A DNA stretch of 44,359 bases from Nitrososphaeria archaeon (GTDB lineage Archaea > Thermoproteota > Nitrososphaeria > JACIWG01), in NCBI GenBank assembly GCA_029776125.1, contig JARVJS010000021.1, forward strand, positions 1 to 44,359, written 5' to 3'. Positions 16,213 through 24,678 of this stretch are shown in pieces; the stretch's first letter is position 1; each line of letters opens with the position of its first letter. The notes below the pieces were generated by a model. It had not been told where the DNA came from, did not search any database, and saw only the letters and a list, made by a program, of their open reading frames with translations. The position numbers and the translations under genes were made by a program.

Positions 16213-16968
16213 TCAAAAAAACTTTTTTCCTGATTTTTCTTCTATTAACTTTAAGTGATACTCAAGAGGGACGTCTCCATAGGAAACCCAAAAATTGCTA
16301 ACCTTAACGGAGTCAAGACCTTCAGAACCTAACAATTCATTTTTTAGCCCCTTTACATATACAACCGCAGGAACTGCGTTAATGTTATACTTAGAGAAAA
16401 GAAACGGATCTACGATAAACTTCACAGGATACAACTCGCAATCTAAAGAGTTACAATACTCATCCTTTTTTATGTTGTTGTATATCCACCTAACAGTTGG
16501 TGTCATCCGAGATATTCCACTTATAAATCCTCTTAAAACAAAGTAAATGTTAGATTCGTTCATTTTAGCAACCCTCTGAACATACTTTTTTAATGTATAC
16601 TCTGGAATAGACGAAGAAACAAATATATATATTCTCTCATCAGAGTTTAATACGCTTTTCTTAACCTTATACTGAGAGTAGTACTTGTCAAAAACGTTCT
16701 CTGACTCATTTAACTTGGAGTTTATTATCTGTTCGAGGTTTTTCCTGTGCTCTTGAACTGCATTTAAAAATTCCTCAGATAAAGTATATTCATAAATGTT
16801 TCGTGCTGCCTCTGATGCCCTTTCGTCCTTTTCAAAACTTGGAACTTTCATTTCCTGTGCTCTTTTGGTAACCCCCTCTATATCCTGTTCAAGAGTTTTT
16901 TGTTCCGCAGAGCACAGTAATGAACTTGCCAAATAAAATATTATGGAAATGAATATCCTAAACAACAT
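16213..16968 (-). CDS. trbC: TrbC, F-type pilin assembly protein (thioredoxin-like)
   Basis: A 251-residue exported protein matching F-type TrbC. Seen: a signal peptide ending near LLCSAEQ, a helical segment to about 95, then the TrbC block IYIFVSSSIPEYTLKKYV (about 112-130), LRGFISGI, VKFIVDPFLFSKYNINAVPAVVYV, a thioredoxin-like fold without a CXXC pair. TrbC acts with TraW and TraU in pilus assembly; in many F-type systems it is fused to TraW, here it is separate. ATG with GAGGGTG upstream; it overlaps traU by 28 bases. Confidence 0.83.
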   Translation of the reverse strand: MLFRIFISIIFYLASSLLCSAEQKTLEQDIEGVTKRAQEMKVPSFEKDERASEAARNIYEYTLSEEFLNAVQEHRKNLEQIINSKLNESENVFDKYYSQYKVKKSVLNSDERIYIFVSSSIPEYTLKKYVQRVAKMNESNIYFVLRGFISGISRMTPTVRWIYNNIKKDEYCNSLDCELYPVKFIVDPFLFSKYNINAVPAVVYVKGLKNELLGSEGLDSVKVSNFWVSYGDVPLEYHLKLIEEKSGKKFF

Positions 16969-17963
16969 TTCACCCTCTGAAACATCATGTATCCAAAATT
17001 ATCCGGAGAATTACTTTGCGTACCATAAGGCATGTTTTTACCTGTTTCCCACAAAATTGAAGGTCTACCAATATACATAGGCTCACTTCTTGTTGGTTTT
17101 ACCATGTGCATTTTATAGTGAGTTTTTATCCAAAAAGGAGTTATTTGAGCACCACAAATATCCACAGCAGTATCCCAGTGAATTAACTCTCTATTCATCT
17201 TATATATCATTCTTGAAGCAAGAGAAACGTTGCCTTTTATGTAATTGGACTCCGACACGGTCCCTGTCATGGGGTAAGGATTGTTCCAAGCACCCATACA
17301 CCAAAACAATTGGTCAAGTGGATAATCTGCGGTAGAGGCAACAGAGTCTGCCATACACGCCATTTGAGCTACAGGATTTGCAACGAGCAGTGCTTCAGGA
17401 TTCAAAATGAACCCTACTGAATCGTTATTCCAAGTAGGATCTACTTCTGTTATGTAAGCAAGATCAAAGCCCTCTACAGGCAAACAGGGAACGTCTAAAA
17501 ATAAATCCATCATATGCCATATAGGCATAACATACCAGTGAGCACTCTGTTTTGTAGCAGGGGTATCAGTTTCCTCTCCCCCTACCTTTGTTCCTTGGTT
17601 TGGATTATTAAGTTTTAACCCACCAAGAATAGGAAAACAAAAAGGAATTTTTGTCGTCTCTACAAATCTTGTTGGGGCCCAATAAGACACTGTTATTCCC
17701 AGTACTACTTTGTTTGACTTTTTACAAACACATACCACTTGTCCTATTTTGTCGGGGTTTTTTAATTCACTTGGACTTTTTATCTCTATTCCCGCTATTT
17801 CCACTGGAAACATAGCGTCCCAACGAATGTCTTTTATTACGTTTATAAAAGACCCTCTACAGCCTTCCTCTGCAAAGACAACCTGTACTTGAACAATAAG
17901 AAGTAAAAATAAAACAAATAAAAACTGCTTGCTATTTTTTGTTTTCTTTGTTTTGTTTTCCAT
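16941..17963 (-). CDS. traU: TraU, F-type pilus assembly protein
   Basis: A 340-residue exported protein of the TraU family. Seen: signal peptide (cleavage near VFAEEG), then CRGSFINVIKDIRWDAMFPVEIAGI (only part of a longer conserved block), cysteine-rich spacing (VCVCKK, PFCFPILGG, DVPCLPVEGFDLAY), and the end QRVKCCLGYSFP. Family knowledge: periplasmic, rich in disulfides, needed for DNA transfer and mating-pair stabilisation. The ATG at 17963 with GAGGTGGG upstream is preferred over a TTG at 17987. Overlaps traW by 32 bases and trbC by 28. Confidence 0.87.
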   Translation of the reverse strand: MENKTKKTKNSKQFLFVLFLLLIVQVQVVFAEEGCRGSFINVIKDIRWDAMFPVEIAGIEIKSPSELKNPDKIGQVVCVCKKSNKVVLGITVSYWAPTRFVETTKIPFCFPILGGLKLNNPNQGTKVGGEETDTPATKQSAHWYVMPIWHMMDLFLDVPCLPVEGFDLAYITEVDPTWNNDSVGFILNPEALLVANPVAQMACMADSVASTADYPLDQLFWCMGAWNNPYPMTGTVSESNYIKGNVSLASRMIYKMNRELIHWDTAVDICGAQITPFWIKTHYKMHMVKPTRSEPMYIGRPSILWETGKNMPYGTQSNSPDNFGYMMFQRVKCCLGYSFP

Positions 17964-18558
17964 ATATACCCACCTCTTTTGCCACAAAATATCTTTTCTC
18001 TGCCTCTACTATAGTAGGCGTGCTTTGTATTTTGAATCTCTCTATAATTCTGTCGTTTGCTCTGTAGGCTACCTTGTTCAACAAGCTGCTAACTTTAAAA
18101 ACATCCCCCGAGGTTACTATCACAAGAGTGTTGTAGTCATACAACAAAGGCTGCTTTTTTAACCAATTAATTTCATCAACTGAATTTCCATTTATAAAAA
18201 CCAGTTTTTCCCTAAAAACTACATAATCAAGGGGATTAAAAGTAAAACCTTTAGGATAAATAATTCTTCCTTCAGCATCGACCATATCTACAGGCAAAGT
18301 ATATGTAGGATCTACGTAAAAAATTCTATCGTCCTTAGCTTTCCTTAAATTGTAATTCACGACTAAATTATCCTTAACGGTTTCCTTAAATTTCCTTTCA
18401 ATCATTGACCACTTTATTTTTTGAGCTCTTTGTAGTATCTCTTCGTAAGCGTCTTTTTCCTCTATTGGATATACCTTACCAGTTATTCCTACTGTTTCTG
18501 AAAAACTATAGCTCACAAAAATTACAATTAAACTCAAAATTAATATAACTCTAACCAT
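17932..18558 (-). CDS. traW: TraW, F-type pilus assembly protein
   Basis: A 208-residue exported protein. Seen: signal peptide to about SFS, then GITGKVYPIEEKD, the TraW signature; YVDPTYTLPVDMVDAEGRIIYPKGFTFNPLDY around residues 85-115; and a thioredoxin-like end with LVIVTSGDV and IQSTPTIVEAE. TraW joins TrbC, TraU, TraF and TraH in the F-specific periplasmic complex. I chose ATG 18558, placed directly after the traN stop (TAGAAATG), so translation likely depends on re-initiation after traN; a TTG at 18573 would overlap traN. Confidence 0.83.
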   Translation of the reverse strand: MVRVILILSLIVIFVSYSFSETVGITGKVYPIEEKDAYEEILQRAQKIKWSMIERKFKETVKDNLVVNYNLRKAKDDRIFYVDPTYTLPVDMVDAEGRIIYPKGFTFNPLDYVVFREKLVFINGNSVDEINWLKKQPLLYDYNTLVIVTSGDVFKVSSLLNKVAYRANDRIIERFKIQSTPTIVEAEKRYFVAKEVGIYGKQNKENKK

Positions 18559-18560
18559 TT

Positions 18561-21500
18561 CTACTGACCCCAAGAATTATTAATGATTTCAATCATTTGT
18601 GGTTCTATATTCTGCATTATATTTCTCTGTATATCCTCTAGATATTCAGAAAGGTCTATTTTATTAAAATCTAATGCCTGAAATTCCTCTGGGAAAAAGC
18701 CCCTACAATTTGGACTTTTTGGCGTTCCCCATCCACCATCTGGACCAAAAGAAATAAGTTGTGGTCTTCCCTGTTCGTGAATAATCCTTGCCAGTTTAGA
18801 ATTAAAACAACAATATCTTCTCGCCCTCTGCACGCACGCCCCTGCAATTTTCTTAATACAATAGGAATCTCCTACCTGATGACAAAAACCAGATTCATTT
18901 AGCGTGGAAGTTGAAATGTCCTGAACATCACAGTTCGACAGCAGTATGTTTAAAGCAAAAGAAAATACTGCTACAGCAAATCCATAAATACTCACAAAAC
19001 CCGTTTTCCAAAGAATTGCCTGAGCCACCAAGTTTACAGCAGACGATAAAATTGGGTCTTTTATTGCCAGACTCGTTGCAAGTGAAACAACTGTTCCCAA
19101 CAGTTCACTTTGTTTAATATACTCGTAAATTATGTCTCCACTTAGGGCGTCTAAATTAAAATCACGAATAGTTATGAAAAGCGTGTCACCACTTTGCTCT
19201 ATCTGAGAGATTGTTCCGTTATTTATAAAAGCATTGTACAGAGAAGCAGCATCTTTACCCGTATAAACACCCACCCCTTGTATGACAAGTCTTCCCGATT
19301 GTGCTCCCGTAAAAGTGTAAGCAAAATTAATTGTTTCACCAAACTTTGAAGTTAACTGCGCAAGGCTAATAGCTTTATATACAGCATATACCATCTCTGC
19401 CATGTTTTTTAAACCTAATAAACTGCCTAATCCTCCCCCTGTTGAATCATAAATCTTGCCTTGAGATTCATCGCAACAGTTGTGAAAACCAGTATACAGT
19501 CCGGATAGTCTACACCTCATTTCTTTACCGTTAAATATGTAAACTGTTCCTAAACACCCGCTATCATTCACCTCTGCGTCGTTAGTCAATCCTTCTGCTT
19601 CAGTATCTTCAGCATTTTCTGTAGTACTTACACAATCAATTGGCGAACACTTATATTGGTTATCAGTTAAATCTTTAAGACAAGGTCTATTTGGATAAGG
19701 ACATGAATATTTTTCCGATATAACACATAAGTCTAAGTTAGGATCTAAGGTAGAACCATCACCGCCTGCAGGACATATTGGCTTACATGTTCCTACTGTT
19801 TTAGTTCCCTCTGCTATACATATATTTGTATTGTAATTGTACCACATACCTTGAGGACATTGAGGCACACAATTACCCATTTGTCCTTGCGGTGTTGCTT
19901 CACATTTCCCTGTTTGAGAATTATACTGAGTGCCTGCAGGACATGTTGGTTGCCCTACACAAGTTCCTGATCTGCTACAAGAAGGAGGACTGCCCGTACA
20001 AGGATACTGACTACCAAAAGGGCAAATATAAGTATATGTTGGTCTAAATTTAATCCAACTACCACAACTCAAAACGTTATAGCCACTACAACTACTATTT
20101 GTAGCCTGAATAATACAAGGTCTAATATAACCGCTGCTCGTCTCTATTCTGTATCCTACAGGATAAGAAGTATAATGACAGGTACAAGGGAAAGTTCCAC
20201 ATCCAGATGGTATAAAACCTTGTGTTGCTCCTGAGCCATTAACGTAGGCTACACTTCCGTGATTAAAACACGAACCTGAACCAGCTAGGGAGTTTGCAAA
20301 CTGAATCGTTGGGTTCGTTCCGCTTCCACATACTATTCCTGCAACATTGCCTGCTACGCCAGTTCTTTGTCCATAAAAATAACTTCCACCAATGTACTGT
20401 GCAGGACAAGTACTATAATTTACCTCTGGTCCAGAGTTATAAGCCGAACAATTTTCAGGAGGTGAATAATTGTTATCCTGTATAACTGTGTTTATGTTTA
20501 TTGTATTGTCTCCGGTAGTAACATTAAAGAAAAATGTCGTATTACCTACTGTTGCACTGGTAAAAGAAAAAGTCAAATCTGAAGTACTTTTATTACAGTT
20601 TGCTGCCTGAACACACGCTGTCTGACAAGCCTGTTGAGTAGGATAACTCTGCCCATTAAGACTGCACTGATAGGAAAAAGTAGGGTCTGCTTCGCATTTT
20701 CCCGTTTGCTGATTGTATTGAGTTCCTGAAGGACAGGTTAAAGATCCGCATACACTTGTACAGGCACTCATTTCTGTATAGGTTTGTCCATCTAAATCGC
20801 ATTTGTAGGTAGCACTGGCTTCGCACTGCCTTGTTTGTTCGTTAAAATTACCTGAACTACAGTAGAAACTGTAACAGGAAGGATTGCACTCTGCAAGTGT
20901 TTCGTATATTTTATTGTCTAGTGTACACTGGTACTGAGTTCCACCGGGACAATCGGCTGGACAAAAAGGTGATGCCTCACAAAGACCACTCGTTGGATTA
21001 TACGCAGTTCCAGTAGGACAGTGTTCATAACAGGCTCCCACTGTGGTTTCACATCTGTTCGTTTGATAATTATATCTCATACCAGAAGGACATAGCGGTT
21101 GACAATCACCCGTAGTTGCTTGAGGTGACGTTTCGCAGTAACCCGTAACAGCACTACACGAAGTTCCCGATACACACTGAGGTGGTAGATTTACTCCAGG
21201 TTGGTTTAACAGTATTCTTGCTATTACTACTGCTGTTTCTGCCCTCGTAATGGCCCTTCCCGCACCAAAAGTTCCGTTGTCATAACCCATCATTAACCCG
21301 AGTTCCCTTGCTTTTTGTACGTATTTAAAATAAGGATGACTACTGGGAACGTCCGAGTAATAAGGAGTCGTGTTGTATGTAAAATTATCTCCTACTTTTG
21401 CAATTACAAACTCTTTAGCTACTTCCTCTCTCAACATATCGTGTCCTTCGTCCTGACAGCTTGAAGTTCCATAACCAAGCCTGCTAAATATTATGTTTAG

Positions 21501-22598
21501 CTCATAACAATTAAGAAGCCCACTAGGTTCCCAGTACTCATACTCTACACGACCTATCATTATTCCTCTTTGAGCAACAAGTTTTATGTAAGAGTACGCC
21601 CAGTGAAAACAAAATACGTCTTTATAAAATATTGGTTGACCATTGAGCATCAAGTGCGGCTCAACGCATTTGTCTATGTCCTCTTTGTAAACAGTTCCTT
21701 GAGGGCATCCAACCTGTCCACAAAAGCTTGTACAACTTTGTAAATCATTGTATTTTTGTCCATTTCTCAAGCAAATAAACTCAGGATTTATCCAGCAGAT
21801 TGAATTTGAGGGCTCATAAACTGCTCCTGACGGGCAACTAAGAGAAGCACAGTTTTGAAAACAAGTATTAAAATCCTGATAAGTATTTTGATCTAGTCCG
21901 CACTTAAAAGCAGGTGGTGCAACACATTTATCCAAATCTGAATTGTAATAAGTTCCTGCAGGACAAACAGGTGGAAAAGTACATTTACCATCTTGGGGAA
22001 CAAATCCTGAAGGACATTCCGCATTGCAAGGAGCTAAATCTATAGTGCAAAGTTGTTGTCCCTCTGCCGTATTAATACACTCGCCAAATTCATCGTCCTG
22101 AAGCTGCCCATCGTTATTGAAATCCTTTGCGCATGCTACCGGAGGAAGTTCCGGTGGTGAAGTCGCTGAAGGAGGCTCAATATTTATTGGCTCGCACTTT
22201 TTTGTTTCTACGTTCCATGCATACTGTAAGTTCGGACCTCCTAAACAGAAAGGAATTCTGATACACTTCTTTTCAACAGGTGAAAACATATAAGGTAAAG
22301 GACACGTTTCTGTAGTGCGCTCAACAACACATAAACCTAGCTCGTGATTAAAAGTTCCCTGAATCCCTCCTTCTGCAGGGGGACAAACGGGAACTCCTTC
22401 CTGTCCCTGCAAAGTAGCATAGGCGTTCCCATAATTGCGTAAATCCTGCAAAAATAGAAAAGGTATCCCGTCAAAAACTTTGCTGTTTCCGATCTGTAAG
22501 TTTATGGTTAAAAAATATGATACGTCAAATAGGAGCGGTTCTAAAAATATCAGCACAGAAAGAAGTGTACAAGTTATTATTTCAAACGCCTTTTTCAC
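18561..22598 (-). CDS. traN: TraN-type mating-pair stabilisation protein with SLH and EF-hand modules
   Basis: A 1345-residue exported protein. Its last third is TraN-like: CCDESQGKIYDS, later FCHQVGDSYCIKKI, CVQRARRYCCFNSKLARII, SPNCRGFFPEEF, the hallmark cysteine blocks. Upstream lie repeated cysteine-rich modules of about 40 residues (CxLxGQxY...C...C...CPSGTxYN...C). Unusual inserts: an EF-hand loop DFNNDGQLQDDE (about 159-170) and S-layer-homology-like repeats (about 315-375 and a clear one at 410-470 with YYSDVPSSHPYFKYVQKA, GYDNGTF, ITRAETAVVIARIL). F TraN is about 600 residues, so this is more than double. Family role: outer-membrane contact with the recipient. Start GTG 22598 with AAGGAG upstream. 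The many cysteines fit the dsbC at the head of the operon. Confidence 0.82.
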   Translation of the reverse strand: MKKAFEIITCTLLSVLIFLEPLLFDVSYFLTINLQIGNSKVFDGIPFLFLQDLRNYGNAYATLQGQEGVPVCPPAEGGIQGTFNHELGLCVVERTTETCPLPYMFSPVEKKCIRIPFCLGGPNLQYAWNVETKKCEPINIEPPSATSPPELPPVACAKDFNNDGQLQDDEFGECINTAEGQQLCTIDLAPCNAECPSGFVPQDGKCTFPPVCPAGTYYNSDLDKCVAPPAFKCGLDQNTYQDFNTCFQNCASLSCPSGAVYEPSNSICWINPEFICLRNGQKYNDLQSCTSFCGQVGCPQGTVYKEDIDKCVEPHLMLNGQPIFYKDVFCFHWAYSYIKLVAQRGIMIGRVEYEYWEPSGLLNCYELNIIFSRLGYGTSSCQDEGHDMLREEVAKEFVIAKVGDNFTYNTTPYYSDVPSSHPYFKYVQKARELGLMMGYDNGTFGAGRAITRAETAVVIARILLNQPGVNLPPQCVSGTSCSAVTGYCETSPQATTGDCQPLCPSGMRYNYQTNRCETTVGACYEHCPTGTAYNPTSGLCEASPFCPADCPGGTQYQCTLDNKIYETLAECNPSCYSFYCSSGNFNEQTRQCEASATYKCDLDGQTYTEMSACTSVCGSLTCPSGTQYNQQTGKCEADPTFSYQCSLNGQSYPTQQACQTACVQAANCNKSTSDLTFSFTSATVGNTTFFFNVTTGDNTININTVIQDNNYSPPENCSAYNSGPEVNYSTCPAQYIGGSYFYGQRTGVAGNVAGIVCGSGTNPTIQFANSLAGSGSCFNHGSVAYVNGSGATQGFIPSGCGTFPCTCHYTSYPVGYRIETSSGYIRPCIIQATNSSCSGYNVLSCGSWIKFRPTYTYICPFGSQYPCTGSPPSCSRSGTCVGQPTCPAGTQYNSQTGKCEATPQGQMGNCVPQCPQGMWYNYNTNICIAEGTKTVGTCKPICPAGGDGSTLDPNLDLCVISEKYSCPYPNRPCLKDLTDNQYKCSPIDCVSTTENAEDTEAEGLTNDAEVNDSGCLGTVYIFNGKEMRCRLSGLYTGFHNCCDESQGKIYDSTGGGLGSLLGLKNMAEMVYAVYKAISLAQLTSKFGETINFAYTFTGAQSGRLVIQGVGVYTGKDAASLYNAFINNGTISQIEQSGDTLFITIRDFNLDALSGDIIYEYIKQSELLGTVVSLATSLAIKDPILSSAVNLVAQAILWKTGFVSIYGFAVAVFSFALNILLSNCDVQDISTSTLNESGFCHQVGDSYCIKKIAGACVQRARRYCCFNSKLARIIHEQGRPQLISFGPDGGWGTPKSPNCRGFFPEEFQALDFNKIDLSEYLEDIQRNIMQNIEPQMIEIINNSWGQ

Positions 22599-22608
22599 CG
22601 AAAACTCC

Positions 22609-24678
22609 TTATGGCAACGAAGGAGGAGGCAGAAAAACTGCCTTCCCAGTTTCATCCATCTTTTTCTTTTGACCCGTTGAACATATCAAATCTTGCCCAG
22701 CAAGTCTGATAGTTTGCATTATAGTTGACGCTGCAGGAAAATCGTCCTGACACCTACAGTCTGCTACTATCTCTTCTCCCTGCAAGGTAGGACATATAAA
22801 TGTACCGCTGTCGTTTCTTTCGCACTTTCTGTTTAGGTATACGTAATCACCCTGTATATTTGTATGCATCGAACTTATCACGCCTGAAAAACTTACCTGC
22901 GTATTTTCTCTATTAACTCTAACCTTGCATGTATACTCGCAATCGCTACCTTCCGGCATTGGCGTAAGTTTTATCTTTCTGTCTGGATATTCCTGCCAAG
23001 AACCCTGCTGTTTAAGTGTATCGGTGTAGATAAGTTCTCCTTTTTGTTTGTCAAAGTTCACGCTTGGAACTACTGTTGATACCTTATGTCCTGCATCCGA
23101 AAGATCAAAACTTCCTTGACTGTCACACTTATAAGTTCTCTCAATGCTCCAGTATTCTGGACAAACATACTGATTGCAGATAAGTTGACAGGATTTAAGA
23201 GGTTGTAAGCCTGTTTTTACCCCGCTTCTTACGGTATAAGTTCCGTTGACTTTTTCATTCCACAATTTACAGTCGCTTCTGTTTTCAACTTGCTGACAGG
23301 TATTATTATCGGAAAAAATAACCTCACAGGCATCTTTGACTCTTATCGTTATGATTGCGTATCCTTCACCACAACCAGCCACTGCAACTTTTACGAAAGA
23401 CTGTAAAAGAGTATTTGGAGGATAGCTTCTAAACAGATTTGTCAAATCCAAATTCGGATATCTTTTCCATGAAGTTCTAAGCTCGCAATCCCCTGGTGGG
23501 CTTGTAGACCCTCTGTCAGTCCACGGATAAGGTCCGGAATAAATCAGTCTCTCGTTAAGCCACACCTGAATCCAGTCGTCCCACGCAACGTATTCAAGCA
23601 CTGCTGATTCAATTAGGTCTGGTCGTTTTAACCTGAATGTATGAGATAGTTCGTGAATCTCGCAATCCCCACACCAGTAGTTATCACCTTCCCAACCTAA
23701 TATTACCTGGATACATCCCGGTTCTCCATTTAAACAATTACGATAAGACCCGCCATTGCCTTCAACAGATTCTATTATGTCTTCGGGACGAATTATTTGT
23801 CCTTCGTAAGAAGTCTTAGTAATCTGGCAGGTTACAAAATCACTCTGAGAAGCACCCGATAAGATAAGATTATATTTACTTTCAGGATCCCTGCTTTGAT
23901 TAAAAACCTCACTTTCTACCTGCATTTTAAATATAGCATCAGAGGTTTTGCTAAAATATCTCTCTGGAAAATTCTCTCCTCCTGAAATAGCAGGTAAATT
24001 GCAGTTTGAATAATCCTGCCCATAAAAATAAATAGAAGTGTCTACAATTCTGCTGTTTGATATGGCTACCCTTGAGTCTCCCCTGAAGGCACTTGCTACT
24101 GCTCCACCAATTGTTTTTACTACAACAGGCAGGTTGCTCATAACAATGTTGTTACCACAAGATTTATTAATACAATAACACCCCGATAAATCTGACAGTT
24201 CTGCTTCTGCTATATATAAATTCCCGTCTCTGTAAGCGAACTTTTTAGGTAAACAGTTGTCCCAAGTTCCTGGAGTGCACGTTATAAAACCATTTGTACA
24301 TATTCCGCTCACATTATCTATTGTAAGTTGTCTGTCTATTTGTCCGTTCATGTCAGAATCCCAGTACACAAAAACTTTTATATCTCCAGTACTTTTTGGT
24401 TGAATGTTAACCGTAAGATACTCTTTACTGCTGGGACAGGCCACTTGTGGATTGAAAGTTGTTTGTCTGTCTATAGTGGTCATATCGCCACCGCCAAGCA
24501 GTGGTCCGATAAGATTTCTTTGTAGCGTTTCCTGAGTGCCACCAAAATTTTTAAAATTATCGTACATTTCCTTTGCCTTTTGTTCAGGACTAACCTGTTC
24601 GTCAGCAAAAACATTAAATGTTAAGCACAAACTAACTGCTAAACCTGCACCTAACCATTTCCTCAATAGCCTCTTCAT
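22609..24678 (-). CDS. Second TraN-like exported protein (N-terminal-type half)
   Basis: A 689-residue exported protein with signal peptide (cleavage near VFADEQ). Seen: LLGGGDMTTIDRQTTFNPQVACPSS at 60-84, resembling N-terminal parts of large TraN proteins of SXT/R391-type elements; a calcium-loop-like DSDMNGQID (107-115); a jelly-roll-like region (VWLNERLIYSGPYPW, DLTNLFRSYPPNTLLQSF, GCGEGYAIITI at about 370-445) as found in long TraN proteins; and many paired cysteines. It is followed 10 bases later by the traN gene, so the two may be a TraN split into separately translated parts, or paralogous contact proteins. I infer a surface/recipient-contact role. ATG 24678 overlaps the end of traC by 47 bases. 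Confidence 0.65.
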   Translation of the reverse strand: MKRLLRKWLGAGLAVSLCLTFNVFADEQVSPEQKAKEMYDNFKNFGGTQETLQRNLIGPLLGGGDMTTIDRQTTFNPQVACPSSKEYLTVNIQPKSTGDIKVFVYWDSDMNGQIDRQLTIDNVSGICTNGFITCTPGTWDNCLPKKFAYRDGNLYIAEAELSDLSGCYCINKSCGNNIVMSNLPVVVKTIGGAVASAFRGDSRVAISNSRIVDTSIYFYGQDYSNCNLPAISGGENFPERYFSKTSDAIFKMQVESEVFNQSRDPESKYNLILSGASQSDFVTCQITKTSYEGQIIRPEDIIESVEGNGGSYRNCLNGEPGCIQVILGWEGDNYWCGDCEIHELSHTFRLKRPDLIESAVLEYVAWDDWIQVWLNERLIYSGPYPWTDRGSTSPPGDCELRTSWKRYPNLDLTNLFRSYPPNTLLQSFVKVAVAGCGEGYAIITIRVKDACEVIFSDNNTCQQVENRSDCKLWNEKVNGTYTVRSGVKTGLQPLKSCQLICNQYVCPEYWSIERTYKCDSQGSFDLSDAGHKVSTVVPSVNFDKQKGELIYTDTLKQQGSWQEYPDRKIKLTPMPEGSDCEYTCKVRVNRENTQVSFSGVISSMHTNIQGDYVYLNRKCERNDSGTFICPTLQGEEIVADCRCQDDFPAASTIMQTIRLAGQDLICSTGQKKKMDETGKAVFLPPPSLP

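Noticed and set aside
18561..24678. Frameshift breaking one traN gene in two
   Set aside because: The second gene has its own GTG start, ribosome site and signal peptide, and the first has a clean stop 10 bases before; no interrupted domain is evident.
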